Part shown: positions 16,572-25,596 of the stretch, one piece after another
Layout: each line of letters begins with the position of its first letter
Numbering within the stretch: the first letter of the stretch is position 1
Source of the DNA: an uncultured Rhizobium sp.
GTDB taxonomy: Bacteria; Pseudomonadota; Alphaproteobacteria; Rhizobiales; Rhizobiaceae
NCBI GenBank assembly: GCA_945952045.1
Contig: CAMFHE010000004.1
Coordinates: forward strand, 62,001-126,000
Direction: 5' to 3'
Length of the DNA stretch: 64,000 nucleotides
Position numbers and translations under genes: made by a program
Notes under the pieces: model-generated
The model's database searches: none
Told to the model about the DNA's origin: nothing
The model's input: only the letters and a program-made list of their open reading frames with translations

Positions 16572-18221
16572 ATGCGCGAAGACAGCCACGCCAAGCGTCG
16601 CTGGCGGCCGGAGCTTGGCTCGGTCACCCTCAGCCTGCTGACGGCGGCCTATCTGCTCGCGCTGACCAATGCCAGTTTCTGGAGCAAGGGCTGGCAGTAT
16701 CTGAACGGCAAGCCAGCGTCCTTCGCGGCCATCGTCGCCGGCATCGCCTGCCTTTACGCGGCGATCTGCGTCGCCGTCTCGGTGAAATACGTGATGAAGC
16801 CGATCTTTGCGGCGCTGATCCTGTCGGCCGCCGCCGGCGCCTGGTTCATGGATCGCTTCGGCGTCATCATCGATCTCGAAATGATCCGCAATGCCGCCGA
16901 GACCAACACCGCCGAGGCCAGCCATCTGCTGACCCCCGGTTTCGTCGCACATATGCTGGGCTTCGGCGTCCTGCCCGTGGCGCTGCTCTTCTGGGTGAAG
17001 GTGCGCCACCGGACGTTTTTCGGCAAGCTGCGCGGCAATCTCGCCGTCATCGTGCCGATGCTTTTAGTGGCCATGGTCGCCGGGCTTGCCAATGCCCGCG
17101 TCTATGTCGCAACCGCGCGCGAACATCACGACTGGTTCGAGACGCTGAACCCCTTCGTTCCCATGGCGACCGCCGTCCATTTCGCCGCCGGCCAGTCGGC
17201 CGAGCGCGATGTCGTGGCCGCCTCGCTCGGCGAGGATGCGCGCATCGACGATGCGCCGCCTGCCCGCCGCAAGCCGCGTCTCACCGTCGTGGTCGCCGGC
17301 GAGACGGCGCGGGCGGAAGATTTTTCGCTGAACGGCTATGGCCGCGACACCAATCCGGAACTGGCGACCAAGGACATTGTCTATTTCCCGCAGACCACCA
17401 GTTGCGGCACGGCGACCGCCGTCTCGCTGCCCTGCATGTTCTCGGTCTATACCCGCGACACCTATTCGCATCGCAAGGCGCTTGCGACCCAGAACCTGCT
17501 CGACGTGCTGACCCATGCCGGCATCAACGTGGAATGGTGGGACAACAATACCGGCAGCAAGGACATCGCCGACCGGGTGAAGGAACGCTCCGTCATCGAG
17601 GGCGGCGATCCCGCCTATTGCTCCGACGGCGAATGCCAGGATCAGGTGCTGCTCGACACTCTCGACCGCTGGATCGGCTCGGTCGGCAAGGACACCGTGC
17701 TGGTCATGCACCAGATCGGCAGCCACGGGCCTGCCTATTACCTGCGTTATCCCGAAGCCTATCGCCGTTTCCAGCCGGATTGCCGCAGCGCCGAATTCTC
17801 CGATTGCAAGCCGGAGGAGATCGTCAACGCCTATGACAACACCATCGCCTATACCGACCATATCCTCGCCAGCGTCATCGAGCGGCTGCGCAAGGAGCAG
17901 GATCGCCTGGATGTCGCGATGGTCTACATGTCGGATCATGGCGAATCGCTTGGCGAATACGGGCTCTACCTGCATGGCACGCCCTATATGATCGCGCCGA
18001 GCCAGCAGACGCATGTACCCTTCCTGCTCTGGCTCGGCCGGGACGCCAAGGCCGCCTATTCGGCAAGCTGCCTCAACGCCCAGACGCAGAAGCCGCAATC
18101 GCACGACGTTCTCTTCCACACCGTGCTCGGCATGATGCGGGTGTCAACCGGCGTGCGCGACCCCGCCCTCGACCTGGTTTCGTCCTGCCGGCAGGGCGGG
18201 GAATTGCTGAGTTCCAATTAA
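16572..18221 (+). CDS. eptA: lipid A phosphoethanolamine transferase (EptA/PmrC-like)
   Basis: A 549-residue inner-membrane enzyme. The N-terminal quarter has about five hydrophobic helices (first at about 17-34), and a periplasmic sulfatase-fold catalytic domain follows. The nucleophile motif GETARAEDFSLNGYGRDTNP places the catalytic Thr at 245. The Zn-site motif SDHGESLGEYGLYLHG lies near residue 456. Paired cysteines (TSCGTA, LPCMF, YCSDGECQ, PDCRS) match the disulfides of the family. It transfers phosphoethanolamine from phosphatidylethanolamine to lipid A phosphate, lowering negative surface charge. The gene ends in a 4-bp convergent overlap with the glycerate kinase gene. Confidence 0.88.
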   Translation: MREDSHAKRRWRPELGSVTLSLLTAAYLLALTNASFWSKGWQYLNGKPASFAAIVAGIACLYAAICVAVSVKYVMKPIFAALILSAAAGAWFMDRFGVIIDLEMIRNAAETNTAEASHLLTPGFVAHMLGFGVLPVALLFWVKVRHRTFFGKLRGNLAVIVPMLLVAMVAGLANARVYVATAREHHDWFETLNPFVPMATAVHFAAGQSAERDVVAASLGEDARIDDAPPARRKPRLTVVVAGETARAEDFSLNGYGRDTNPELATKDIVYFPQTTSCGTATAVSLPCMFSVYTRDTYSHRKALATQNLLDVLTHAGINVEWWDNNTGSKDIADRVKERSVIEGGDPAYCSDGECQDQVLLDTLDRWIGSVGKDTVLVMHQIGSHGPAYYLRYPEAYRRFQPDCRSAEFSDCKPEEIVNAYDNTIAYTDHILASVIERLRKEQDRLDVAMVYMSDHGESLGEYGLYLHGTPYMIAPSQQTHVPFLLWLGRDAKAAYSASCLNAQTQKPQSHDVLFHTVLGMMRVSTGVRDPALDLVSSCRQGGELLSSN

Positions 18222-19489
18222 ACCGGCTGGATCAGGATCGCGCGAAAATCGTTGACATTGGTGCCGGTCGGGCCGGGCACGAAGAGATCGCCAAGCGCAT
18301 CGAAAACGCTCCAGCTGTCGTTGCGGGCGAGATAGTCGGCGGCGTCCTTGCCCTGATCGGCAAGCCGCGCGACGCTCGTTCCATCCGCGAAAGCGCCGGC
18401 ATTGTCCTCGGACCCGTCGATGCCATCGGTATCGGCGGCCAGCGCCGAGATGCCGGCCAAACCGTCGATGGCGCAGGCGAAGGCGAGCAGGAATTCGCCG
18501 TTGCGGCCGCCCTTGCCCTTGCCCTTGATCGTCACGGTCGTCTCGCCGCCGGAGAGGATGACGACCGGTTTTTGGAACGGCCGGTCGCGGCGCACGACTT
18601 CGGCGGAGATCGCCGCATGGACGCGGCCGACCTCGGAGGCCTCGCCCTCGATGGCGTCGGAGAGGATGACCGCCTCGATGCCGGCCTGACGCGCGGCTTC
18701 GGCCGCAGCCTCCAGCGATACGGCGGCGGAGGCGACGAGCCTGACCTCGTTTCGGGCAAAACGGCTGTCGTCCGGCAGCGGCGGCTCGTCCTTGCCGTCG
18801 CGAATATGGCGCATGACGGCCTCGGGCAGGTCGAGGCGATAGCGCTCGATCAGCCGCAGCGCGTCCGCGCGGGTGGTGGCCTCCGCAATCGTCGGGCCGG
18901 AGGCGACGAGGGCGGGATTGTCGCCGGGAATATCGGAAACGACGAGCGAGACCACGCGCGCCGGATGGGCAAGCGCCGCAAGCCTTCCTCCCTTGATGCG
19001 CGAGACCTGCTTGCGCACCGCGTTCATGGCGCTGATCGGCGCGCCGGAGGCCAGCAGCGCCCGGTTGACGGCGATCTCGTCTGCAAGCGTCAGATCGCCA
19101 GCCGGCGCGGGCAAAAGCGCCGAACCGCCGCCGCAGACGAGCGCCACGACCAGATCGTCCTGCGTCAACCCGCTGACGGCTTCGCTCAGCCGCGCGGAGG
19201 CCGCAAGGCCGTTTTCATCCGGCACAGGATGGGATGCTTCGAGAACCTCGATGCGCTCGCAAGGAACCGCATAGCCGTAGCGGGTGACGATGACGCCGGT
19301 CAGCGGACCATCCCACAGGCGCTCGAAGGCGCGCGCCATCTGCGCCGCGCCCTTGCCGGCGCCGATCACCACGGTGCGACCCTTCGGTTTTTCCGGCAGA
19401 TTGGCGGCCAGCACCTTGTCCGGATCGGCGGCGGCAACCGCGACATCGAAGAGCTGTTCCAGAAAGGCGCGCGGATCGGCAATCGGCAT
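18218..19489 (-). CDS. glycerate 2-kinase (MOFRL family)
   Basis: A 423-residue type II glycerate kinase, formerly annotated as hydroxypyruvate reductase TtuD. Conserved features include VVIGAGKGAAQMA near residue 43, LVCGGGSALLPAP near residue 110, NAVRKQVSRIKGGRLA near residue 147 and the C-terminal MOFRL domain with GGRNGEFLLAFA and ALAADTDGIDGSED. GGAGGAAACC sets the start at 19489. It converts glycerate to 2-phosphoglycerate and is the last gene of the gcl-hyi-glxR run, so it ends the glycerate pathway by feeding lower glycolysis. The gap to glxR is 165 bp, so it may have its own promoter. Confidence 0.88.
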   Translation of the reverse strand: MPIADPRAFLEQLFDVAVAAADPDKVLAANLPEKPKGRTVVIGAGKGAAQMARAFERLWDGPLTGVIVTRYGYAVPCERIEVLEASHPVPDENGLAASARLSEAVSGLTQDDLVVALVCGGGSALLPAPAGDLTLADEIAVNRALLASGAPISAMNAVRKQVSRIKGGRLAALAHPARVVSLVVSDIPGDNPALVASGPTIAEATTRADALRLIERYRLDLPEAVMRHIRDGKDEPPLPDDSRFARNEVRLVASAAVSLEAAAEAARQAGIEAVILSDAIEGEASEVGRVHAAISAEVVRRDRPFQKPVVILSGGETTVTIKGKGKGGRNGEFLLAFACAIDGLAGISALAADTDGIDGSEDNAGAFADGTSVARLADQGKDAADYLARNDSWSVFDALGDLFVPGPTGTNVNDFRAILIQPV

Positions 19490-19654
19490 GGGTTTCCTCC
19501 GGTATCGAAGCGCCCGGCCAGATCGGGCGCCTGCAGTGCTCGTGGTGTTATCGCATGTGCATGCCGCCGTCACTGGCATTTGCGCAGCAATCGGTTCGCC
19601 CGGCGAAAGGAAATAGCCGGGCGGGGCTCCCCTCCCCGCCCGGCCAGGCCGTCG

Positions 19655-20539
19655 TCAGGCGACGGCGTGGTTCGCCATGCGCTCCAGCGCCTTGACGAGA
19701 CCGGAATGGTCGAGGCCGGCTTCGCCATGGGCGGCGCACTGGTTGAAGAGTTCCTGCGTCGAGGCGGTGTTGGGCAGCGAAATGCCGAGCGCCTTCGCCC
19801 CCTGCAGCGCCAGATTGAGATCCTTCTGGTGCAGCGAGATGCGGAAGCCCGGCTCGAATGTGCGCTTGACCATGCGCTCGCCATGCACTTCGAGAATGCG
19901 CGACGAGGCGAAGCCGCCCATCAGCGCCGCGCGGACGCGGGCCGGATCGGCCCCGGCCTTGGAGGCGAAGACGAGGGCTTCCGACACCGCCTCGATGGTC
20001 AGCGCCACGATGATCTGGTTGGCGACCTTGGTCACCTGCCCGTCGCCGCAATCGCCGACCAGCGTGATGTTCTTGCCCATCAGCTGAAACAGCGGCAGCG
20101 CGCGGTCGAAGCTTTCCTGCGACCCGCCGGCCATGATCGACAGCGAGGCGTTCCTGGCGCCCACCTCGCCGCCCGACACCGGCGCATCAACATATTCTGC
20201 GCCGGTCGCCCGGATCTTTTTGGCGAATTCCTTCGTCTCGATCGGCGAGATCGAGCTCATGTCGATCACCAGCTTGCCGGCCGACAGCCCCTCGGCGACG
20301 CCGTTTTCGCCAAACAGCACCTCCTGAACCTGCGGCGTATCCGGCAGCATCAGGATGACCGTATCGACGGTCTCGGCGAGCGCCTTCGGGGTGGCGACGA
20401 TCTCCAGCCCGTGATCGCGCAATTCCTGGCGCGGCGGCTCGATATGCCGCGAGGTGAAGAGGGTGTGGCCGGCATTTTGCAGGTTGCGGGCCATCGGCGT
20501 TCCCATGATGCCGAGGCCGATGAATCCGATATGTGCCAT
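19655..20539 (-). CDS. glxR: tartronate semialdehyde reductase (2-hydroxy-3-oxopropionate reductase)
   Basis: A 294-residue beta-hydroxyacid dehydrogenase. The N-terminal Rossmann motif GFIGLGIMGTPMARNL (residues 5-20), the substrate motif DAPVSGGEVGA near residue 120 and the catalytic lysine region GQVTKVANQ near residue 170 are all present. It reduces tartronate semialdehyde to D-glycerate with NAD(P)H. The gene follows hyi by 20 bp and gcl lies upstream of hyi, which is the classical gcl-hyi-glxR order for glyoxylate assimilation. I chose the start at 20539 because the Rossmann strand begins immediately. Confidence 0.9.
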   Translation of the reverse strand: MAHIGFIGLGIMGTPMARNLQNAGHTLFTSRHIEPPRQELRDHGLEIVATPKALAETVDTVILMLPDTPQVQEVLFGENGVAEGLSAGKLVIDMSSISPIETKEFAKKIRATGAEYVDAPVSGGEVGARNASLSIMAGGSQESFDRALPLFQLMGKNITLVGDCGDGQVTKVANQIIVALTIEAVSEALVFASKAGADPARVRAALMGGFASSRILEVHGERMVKRTFEPGFRISLHQKDLNLALQGAKALGISLPNTASTQELFNQCAAHGEAGLDHSGLVKALERMANHAVA

Positions 20540-20559
20540 GATGATGTCTCCCGATTGTC

Positions 20560-21345
20560 TCAACGATTGCGGCAGGTTTCGGAAAGCCATCCGAGGCCTT
20601 CCTGCGTCGTCGTCCGTGGTTTGTATTCGCAGCCGATCCAGCCCTCGTAGCCCAGCGCATCCAGCGTTTCGAAGACGAAGGGCCAGGCGATCTCGCCGGT
20701 GCCCGGCTCGCCCCGGCCGGGATTGTCGGCCAGCTGAATATGGGCGATCTGCGCCTGATGCGTGCGGAACGTGCCGATCAGCTCGCCGCCGGTGCGCTGC
20801 TGGTGATAGAGATCGTACTGGATGAACAGGTTGTCGCTGCCGACCTGCGCGATCACCGCCGCCGCCTCGGCCGGCGTCTGCAGGAAGAAGCCGGGAATAT
20901 CGAAACGGTTGATCGGCTCGATCAGCAGCCGGATGCCATGCTTGCCGAGTTCGGCGGCGGCATAGGCGAGATTGGCGACGAAGGTCACCCGCGCCTCGTC
21001 TTCGCTGAGACCGGCGGGAAGGATGCCGGCGAGGCAATTGACCTTGGTACAGCCAAGCGCCTTGGCATAGGTGATGGCGGAGGCGACGCCGCGCCTGAAA
21101 TCGTCAATGCGATCGGGCAGGATGGCGATGCCGCGCTCGCCGCCGGCCCAGTTGCCGGCCGGCAGATTGTGCAGCACCTGGGTCAGCCCGTGGCGGTCGA
21201 GTTCGGCGCGGATGGCGTCGCGGTCGAATTCATAGGGGAAGAGAAATTCCACCCCTTCGAAACCGGCCTTGGCGGCCAGCGCGAAGCGCTCAATGAACGG
21301 CGCTTCGGTAAACAGCATGGTGAGATTGGCCGCAAATTTCGGCAT
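20560..21345 (-). CDS. hyi: hydroxypyruvate isomerase
   Basis: A 261-residue TIM-barrel isomerase of the Hyi/OtnI group (AP-endonuclease-2 fold). The start PKFAANLTMLFTE, the HNLPAGNWAGGERG segment near residue 58, the metal/catalytic Glu in LLIEPINRFDIPGFF near residue 142 and GCEYKP near residue 240 are hallmark positions. It interconverts hydroxypyruvate and tartronate semialdehyde. It lies 17 bp after gcl and 20 bp before glxR on the minus strand, so it is co-transcribed with both. Confidence 0.92.
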   Translation of the reverse strand: MPKFAANLTMLFTEAPFIERFALAAKAGFEGVEFLFPYEFDRDAIRAELDRHGLTQVLHNLPAGNWAGGERGIAILPDRIDDFRRGVASAITYAKALGCTKVNCLAGILPAGLSEDEARVTFVANLAYAAAELGKHGIRLLIEPINRFDIPGFFLQTPAEAAAVIAQVGSDNLFIQYDLYHQQRTGGELIGTFRTHQAQIAHIQLADNPGRGEPGTGEIAWPFVFETLDALGYEGWIGCEYKPRTTTQEGLGWLSETCRNR

Positions 21346-21362
21346 GGCAGTTTTCCTTCTAA

Positions 21363-23150
21363 TCAGTCGAGCAAAGCGGCAAGCGTCGCGGTCGGGGCGT
21401 CCTCGCCGCGTTCGGCCAGTTCCTCGAATTCGACGACGGCATCGATATCGGCGCCCATGGCGATGTTGGTGACGCGCTCGAGGATGAACTCGATGACGAC
21501 GGGAACCCGGTGCTCCTCCATCAGCGCCCTGGCGGTGGCGAAGGCCTCCTGGAATTCATTGGGGCTGCGCACCCGGATCGCCTTGCAGCCGAGACCCTCG
21601 GCAACCGCGACATGATCGACGCCGTAACCGGCCTCGGCATCGGCTGTCGCATTGATATTGTCGAAGCCGAGCGAGACCTCGAAATCCATGCTGAAGCCGC
21701 GTTGCGCCTGGCGGATGAGGCCGAGATAGGAATTGTTCACGACCACATGCAGATAGGGCAGCTTGTGCTGGGCGCCGACCGCCAGCTCCTCGATCAGGAA
21801 CTGGAAATCGTAATCGCCCGAAAGCGCCACGATCGGCCGGTCGGGATCGGCGGCGCGCACGCCAAGCGCTGCGGGCAGCGTCCAGCCGAGCGGGCCGGCC
21901 TGGCCGCAATTGATCCAGTTGCGGGGCTTGTAGACATGCAGGAACTGCGCGCCGGCGATCTGGCTCAGACCAATGGTCGACACATAGCAGGTGTCGCGGC
22001 CGAAGGCCTTGTTCATCTCCTCGTAGACGCGCTGGGGCTTGAGGGGCGTCTGGTCGAAATGGGTCTTGCGCAGCATGGTGCGCTTGCGCGCCTGGCATTG
22101 CTCGCTCCACTCCGACCAGTCGCGCAGCTTGCCTTCCACCTTCCATTCGGTGGCGACGTCGAGCAGCAGCTTTAGCGCAGCACCCGCATCGGAAACGATG
22201 CCGAAATCGGGTGCGAAGACGCGGCCGATCTGGGTCGGCTCGATATCGACATGCACGAAGCGGCGGCCTTGCGTATAGGTCGAGACATTGCCGGTGTGGC
22301 GATTGGCCCAGCGATTGCCTATGCCGAGCACGAAATCGGAGGCCAGCATCGTCGCATTGCCGTAGCGATGCGCCGTCTGCAGCCCGCACATGCCGGCCAT
22401 CAGCGGATGATCGTCGGGGATCGTGCCCCAGCCCATCAGCGTCGGCACGACGGGAACGCCGATGATTTCGGCAAATTCGACCAGCAGATCGGAGGCATCG
22501 GCATTGATGATACCGCCGCCGGCGACGATCAGCGGCCGTTCCGCCTCGTTGAGCATGGCCAGCGCCTTTTCCGCCTGAGCGCGGGTGGCCGTCGGCTTGT
22601 AGGCGCCGAGCGAGGCATAGGTGTCGATGTCGAACTCGATCTCGGTGAGCTGGACATCGACCGGCAGGTCGATCAGCACCGGACCCGGACGACCGGAGCG
22701 CATGGTGTGGAACGCCTTCTGGAAGACATAGGGCACCAGCGCCGGCTCCATGACCGTCACCGCCCATTTGGTGACGGGAGCGGCGATCTTGGCGATATCC
22801 ACCGCCTGAAAATCCTCCTTGTCGAGCCTGGCGCGCGGCGCCTGGCCGGTGATGCACAGGATGGGGATCGAATCCGCCGAGGCCGAATAGAGGCCGGTGA
22901 TCATGTCGGTGCCGGCAGGGCCCGACGTGCCGATGCACAGGCCGATATTGCCGGCCTTGGCGCGGGTATAGCCTTCCGCCATATGGCTGGCGCCCTCGAC
23001 ATGACGGGCCAGCACATGGCGGATCGAGCCGCGCGCCTTCATCGCCGAATAGAAGGGATTGATCGCGGCACCGGGAACGCCGAAGGCGCAATCGATGCCT
23101 TCCTTTTCCAGAACCAGCACAGCTGCATCGACAGCACGCATTCTTGCCAT
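21363..23150 (-). CDS. gcl: glyoxylate carboligase (tartronate-semialdehyde synthase)
   Basis: A 595-residue thiamine-diphosphate enzyme with the three-domain layout of acetohydroxyacid synthase. The N-terminal [15 protein letters not shown] and Val51 in ARHVEGAS match glyoxylate carboligase, where Val replaces the usual catalytic Glu of ThDP enzymes. The C-terminal ThDP-binding [15 protein letters not shown] occurs near residue 445. It joins two glyoxylates to tartronate semialdehyde and CO2. GGAGGA precedes the ATG. It is the first gene of the minus-strand operon opposite an IclR regulator, and it can consume glyoxylate released by ureidoglycolate lyase encoded about 13 kb to the right. Confidence 0.93.
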   Translation of the reverse strand: MARMRAVDAAVLVLEKEGIDCAFGVPGAAINPFYSAMKARGSIRHVLARHVEGASHMAEGYTRAKAGNIGLCIGTSGPAGTDMITGLYSASADSIPILCITGQAPRARLDKEDFQAVDIAKIAAPVTKWAVTVMEPALVPYVFQKAFHTMRSGRPGPVLIDLPVDVQLTEIEFDIDTYASLGAYKPTATRAQAEKALAMLNEAERPLIVAGGGIINADASDLLVEFAEIIGVPVVPTLMGWGTIPDDHPLMAGMCGLQTAHRYGNATMLASDFVLGIGNRWANRHTGNVSTYTQGRRFVHVDIEPTQIGRVFAPDFGIVSDAGAALKLLLDVATEWKVEGKLRDWSEWSEQCQARKRTMLRKTHFDQTPLKPQRVYEEMNKAFGRDTCYVSTIGLSQIAGAQFLHVYKPRNWINCGQAGPLGWTLPAALGVRAADPDRPIVALSGDYDFQFLIEELAVGAQHKLPYLHVVVNNSYLGLIRQAQRGFSMDFEVSLGFDNINATADAEAGYGVDHVAVAEGLGCKAIRVRSPNEFQEAFATARALMEEHRVPVVIEFILERVTNIAMGADIDAVVEFEELAERGEDAPTATLAALLD

Positions 23151-23213
23151 GTCTTGTTTCCTCCGTCTCTGGAACCCAGCCTAGCGCATTCGCCGCGCCA
23201 CACAACATAGAAA

Positions 23214-23250
23214 TGGAAATCAATCCCATGATGTGGAAATAAACATTTTC
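23214..23250. promoter_or_regulatory. candidate IclR operator between gcl and iclR
   Basis: TGGAAAT occurs at 23214-23220 and again at 23234-23240, 20 bp apart. The second copy runs into an imperfect palindrome, GAAATAAACATTTTC (23236-23250). TGGAAA/TTTCCA half-sites are typical for IclR-family proteins, and the block is AT-rich against a GC-rich background. It lies between the gcl and regulator start codons, as expected for shared control. Confidence 0.5.
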
Positions 23251-23314
23251 AAGAAAACTGGTGCAATCGCCGCCGGCCGGTTATGAGACAGTGACGAAAA
23301 CGAAAAGGGCGGAC

Positions 23315-24151
23315 ATGGCCGGACGGCAGGAAACGACGAGGGGCAAACCGGGCCGCAAGGCCGGCGAGAATGCGGCGCCCTCTTCCGTGCAGGTGCTGGA
23401 CCGCAGCCTGAAACTGCTGGAGCTGGTGGCATCAGCCGATGGCGCTGGTCTCACCGATCTCGCCGACGGCTCCGGCATGGCGCCCTCCACCGTTCACCGG
23501 CTTTTGACCTCGCTGGCCGGCCACGGCATGGTGACCCACGACGCCGAGACCGGCGCCTGGACCATCGGCGTCAAGGCCTTCGAGATCGGCACCGCCTACC
23601 TGCGTTTCCGCAAGCTCGGCACGATCAGCCGGCCGTTTCTGAAACAATTGATGGAGGGATGCGGCGAAACCGCCAATATCGCGATCGAGGACGATGGCGA
23701 CGTGGTGTTCATTTCGCAAGTGGAAAGCCATGCGCCGATGCGCGCCTTCTTCCGCCCCGGCCGGCGCGGGCCGATCCATGCATCTGGCATCGGCAAGGCG
23801 ATCCTCTCCACCTGGGAGAACGCGCGCATCGAGGCGCTGCTGACCGGCCGCACATTGCAGCATTTCACCGACAAGACCCGCGACACGCTGCCGGCGCTTC
23901 TCGACGATATCGCCGACATCCGCAAGCGCGGCTGGTCGCTCGATGACGAGGAGCACACGCTCGGCATGCGCTGCGTCGCCGCCCCGATCTTCGACGAATA
24001 CGGCGATGCCGTCGCCGGCATCTCCGTCTCCGGCCCGGCCGTGCGCCTGCCGGACGACAAGGTGGAAGCGCTCGGGCCAACCGTCATGGCGGCGGCGGCG
24101 GAGCTGACCAAGGCGATGGGCGGGCGGGCGAAGGGCAACCGCCGATTATAA
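23315..24151 (+). CDS. IclR family transcriptional regulator of the gcl operon
   Basis: A 278-residue IclR-type protein. A basic 25-residue tail precedes the winged helix-turn-helix (about 28-85, with GLTDLADGSGMAPSTVHRLLTSL). The C-terminal effector domain (about 100-265) has GRRGPIHASGIGKAIL near residue 150 and EEHTLGMRCVAAPIFDEYG near residue 213, both conserved in glyoxylate-responsive members such as AllR. It is divergent from gcl. It probably controls gcl-hyi-glxR in response to glyoxylate or a related acid; the ligand is inferred. GGGC lies before the ATG at 23315. Confidence 0.88.
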   Translation: MAGRQETTRGKPGRKAGENAAPSSVQVLDRSLKLLELVASADGAGLTDLADGSGMAPSTVHRLLTSLAGHGMVTHDAETGAWTIGVKAFEIGTAYLRFRKLGTISRPFLKQLMEGCGETANIAIEDDGDVVFISQVESHAPMRAFFRPGRRGPIHASGIGKAILSTWENARIEALLTGRTLQHFTDKTRDTLPALLDDIADIRKRGWSLDDEEHTLGMRCVAAPIFDEYGDAVAGISVSGPAVRLPDDKVEALGPTVMAAAAELTKAMGGRAKGNRRL

Positions 24152-24171
24152 GGCAGATCATGGCCGCAGCT

Positions 24172-24198
24172 CCCCTTCTCCCCCGACGGGAGAAGGGG
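24172..24198. repeat. REP-like palindrome / possible terminator between iclR and guaD
   Basis: CCCCTTCTCCC at 24172-24182 pairs with GGGAGAAGGGG at 24188-24198 around a 5-base loop, and TTTT follows on the plus strand. The stem resembles the one at 8928-8952, so it is probably a dispersed rhizobial palindrome that here also ends iclR transcription between convergent genes. Confidence 0.6.
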
Positions 24199-24252
24199 TT
24201 TTGGGGCAACAGCTTCATTGCATCCGCGGAACGCTGCCATATGCGGAAAAGA

Positions 24253-25596
24253 TCAAGCCGTTTCCAGCAGCCTCTTCGCCGCCGCCGAACATTTGGCGGC
24301 CCTGGTCTTCATCGGCTTGCCGGCGACGTAGGTTTCGGCGATGCAGCGGTCGTCGCCCATAGTCTGGAGGATGAAGAGTTCCTCCGCCAGCGACGTTGCG
24401 GTGCGCATGCGAAACTCCATCGCAGGCTTGGCCGAGGAATCCAGGATGACGATGTCGGCATCGGCGCCTGCATGCAGCGAGCCGATCCTGTCTTCCAGCC
24501 CGAGAGCGCGCGCATTGCCGAGCGTCATACGATAGAAGGAATTGAAGGGCGTCAGCTTCTGGCCGTTGAGGTGCAGCACCTTGTAGGCCTCGCCCATGGT
24601 TTCAAGCATGGAAAAACTGGTGCCGGCCCCGACATCCGTCGCCACCGACCAGCGCGCGCCGGCGGCATCGAAACGGTCGCGGTCGAACAGGCCGGAACCG
24701 AGGAACAGGTTCGAGGTCGGGCAGAAGACGCCGACCGCGCTGGTTTCGGCCAGCACCGAGATCTCCCGGTCGCTGAGATGGATGCAATGGCCGAGCAGCA
24801 TGCGCTCGTTCAACAGGCCATAACGCGCATAGATATCGGTGTAATCCTTGGCCTGCGGATAGAGCGAGGTGGCGAAGGCGATCTCGTCGTGGTTTTCCGA
24901 GAGATGCGTCTGCACGTAGCAATCGGGATGCTCCGCGACCAGCGCCTGCGCCATCGCCATCTGCTCCGGCGTCGAGGTGATGGCGAAGCGCGGGCTGATG
25001 GCATAATGGGCGCGGCCGCGACCATGCCATTTTGCAATCAGCGCCTTGGTCTCGTCATAGCCCTGCTGCGGCGTGTCAGTGAGTGCGTCGGGCGCATTGC
25101 GGTCCATCATCACCTTGCCGCCGATCATGCGCATGCCCCGCGCCTCGGCCGCCGAAAAATAGGCGTCGACGCTTGTCGGATGCACCGAGCAATAGGCGAC
25201 GGCGGTCGTCGTGCCATTGGCGATCAGCTCGTCCATGAAGCGTTCGGCAACGGCATCCGCATGGGTGCGGCTGGCGAATTTCTGCTCCTCAACGAAGATA
25301 TAGGTGTTCAGCCATTCAAGAAGCTGGGCGCCATAGGAGGCGATCGCCTGCGTCTGCGGAAAATGCAGATGCATGTCGATGAAGCCTGGCAGGACGAGAT
25401 GCGGGCGGTGATCGGCGATCTCGACATCGCCGCCGGCCCTGGCGAAAAGATCGGCATACTCGCCCGAGGCGACCACCTTGCCGTCGCGCACCAGAACGGC
25501 GCCATCCTCGACATAGGCCCAGGCGGCGGTGTCGTCGATTGCCTTCGGTTCGGCCAGGAAGGTCAGCACCCGGCCACGGATCAGAAACGTGTTCAT
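24253..25596 (-). CDS. guaD: guanine deaminase
   Basis: A 447-residue amidohydrolase-superfamily deaminase. The metal-binding motif PGFIDMHLHFPQ is near residue 70, the substrate region SHAPTR-equivalent near 215 is replaced by ISPRFAITSTPEQM, VQTHLSEN near 240 holds a metal His, LGHCIHLSDREI follows near 275, and TDVGAGTSFSML near 325 holds the catalytic Asp. It converts guanine to xanthine and ammonia. Its ATG overlaps the puuD stop by 4 bp, so the two are co-translated from the promoter in front of puuD. Xanthine dehydrogenase, the next enzyme, is encoded a few kb to the right. Confidence 0.92.
   Translation of the reverse strand: MNTFLIRGRVLTFLAEPKAIDDTAAWAYVEDGAVLVRDGKVVASGEYADLFARAGGDVEIADHRPHLVLPGFIDMHLHFPQTQAIASYGAQLLEWLNTYIFVEEQKFASRTHADAVAERFMDELIANGTTTAVAYCSVHPTSVDAYFSAAEARGMRMIGGKVMMDRNAPDALTDTPQQGYDETKALIAKWHGRGRAHYAISPRFAITSTPEQMAMAQALVAEHPDCYVQTHLSENHDEIAFATSLYPQAKDYTDIYARYGLLNERMLLGHCIHLSDREISVLAETSAVGVFCPTSNLFLGSGLFDRDRFDAAGARWSVATDVGAGTSFSMLETMGEAYKVLHLNGQKLTPFNSFYRMTLGNARALGLEDRIGSLHAGADADIVILDSSAKPAMEFRMRTATSLAEELFILQTMGDDRCIAETYVAGKPMKTRAAKCSAAAKRLLETA

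Noticed and set aside
19655..21037. Longer start for the tartronate semialdehyde reductase
   Set aside because: The extra 166 residues are an out-of-frame shadow of hyi. The Rossmann strand begins at 20539.
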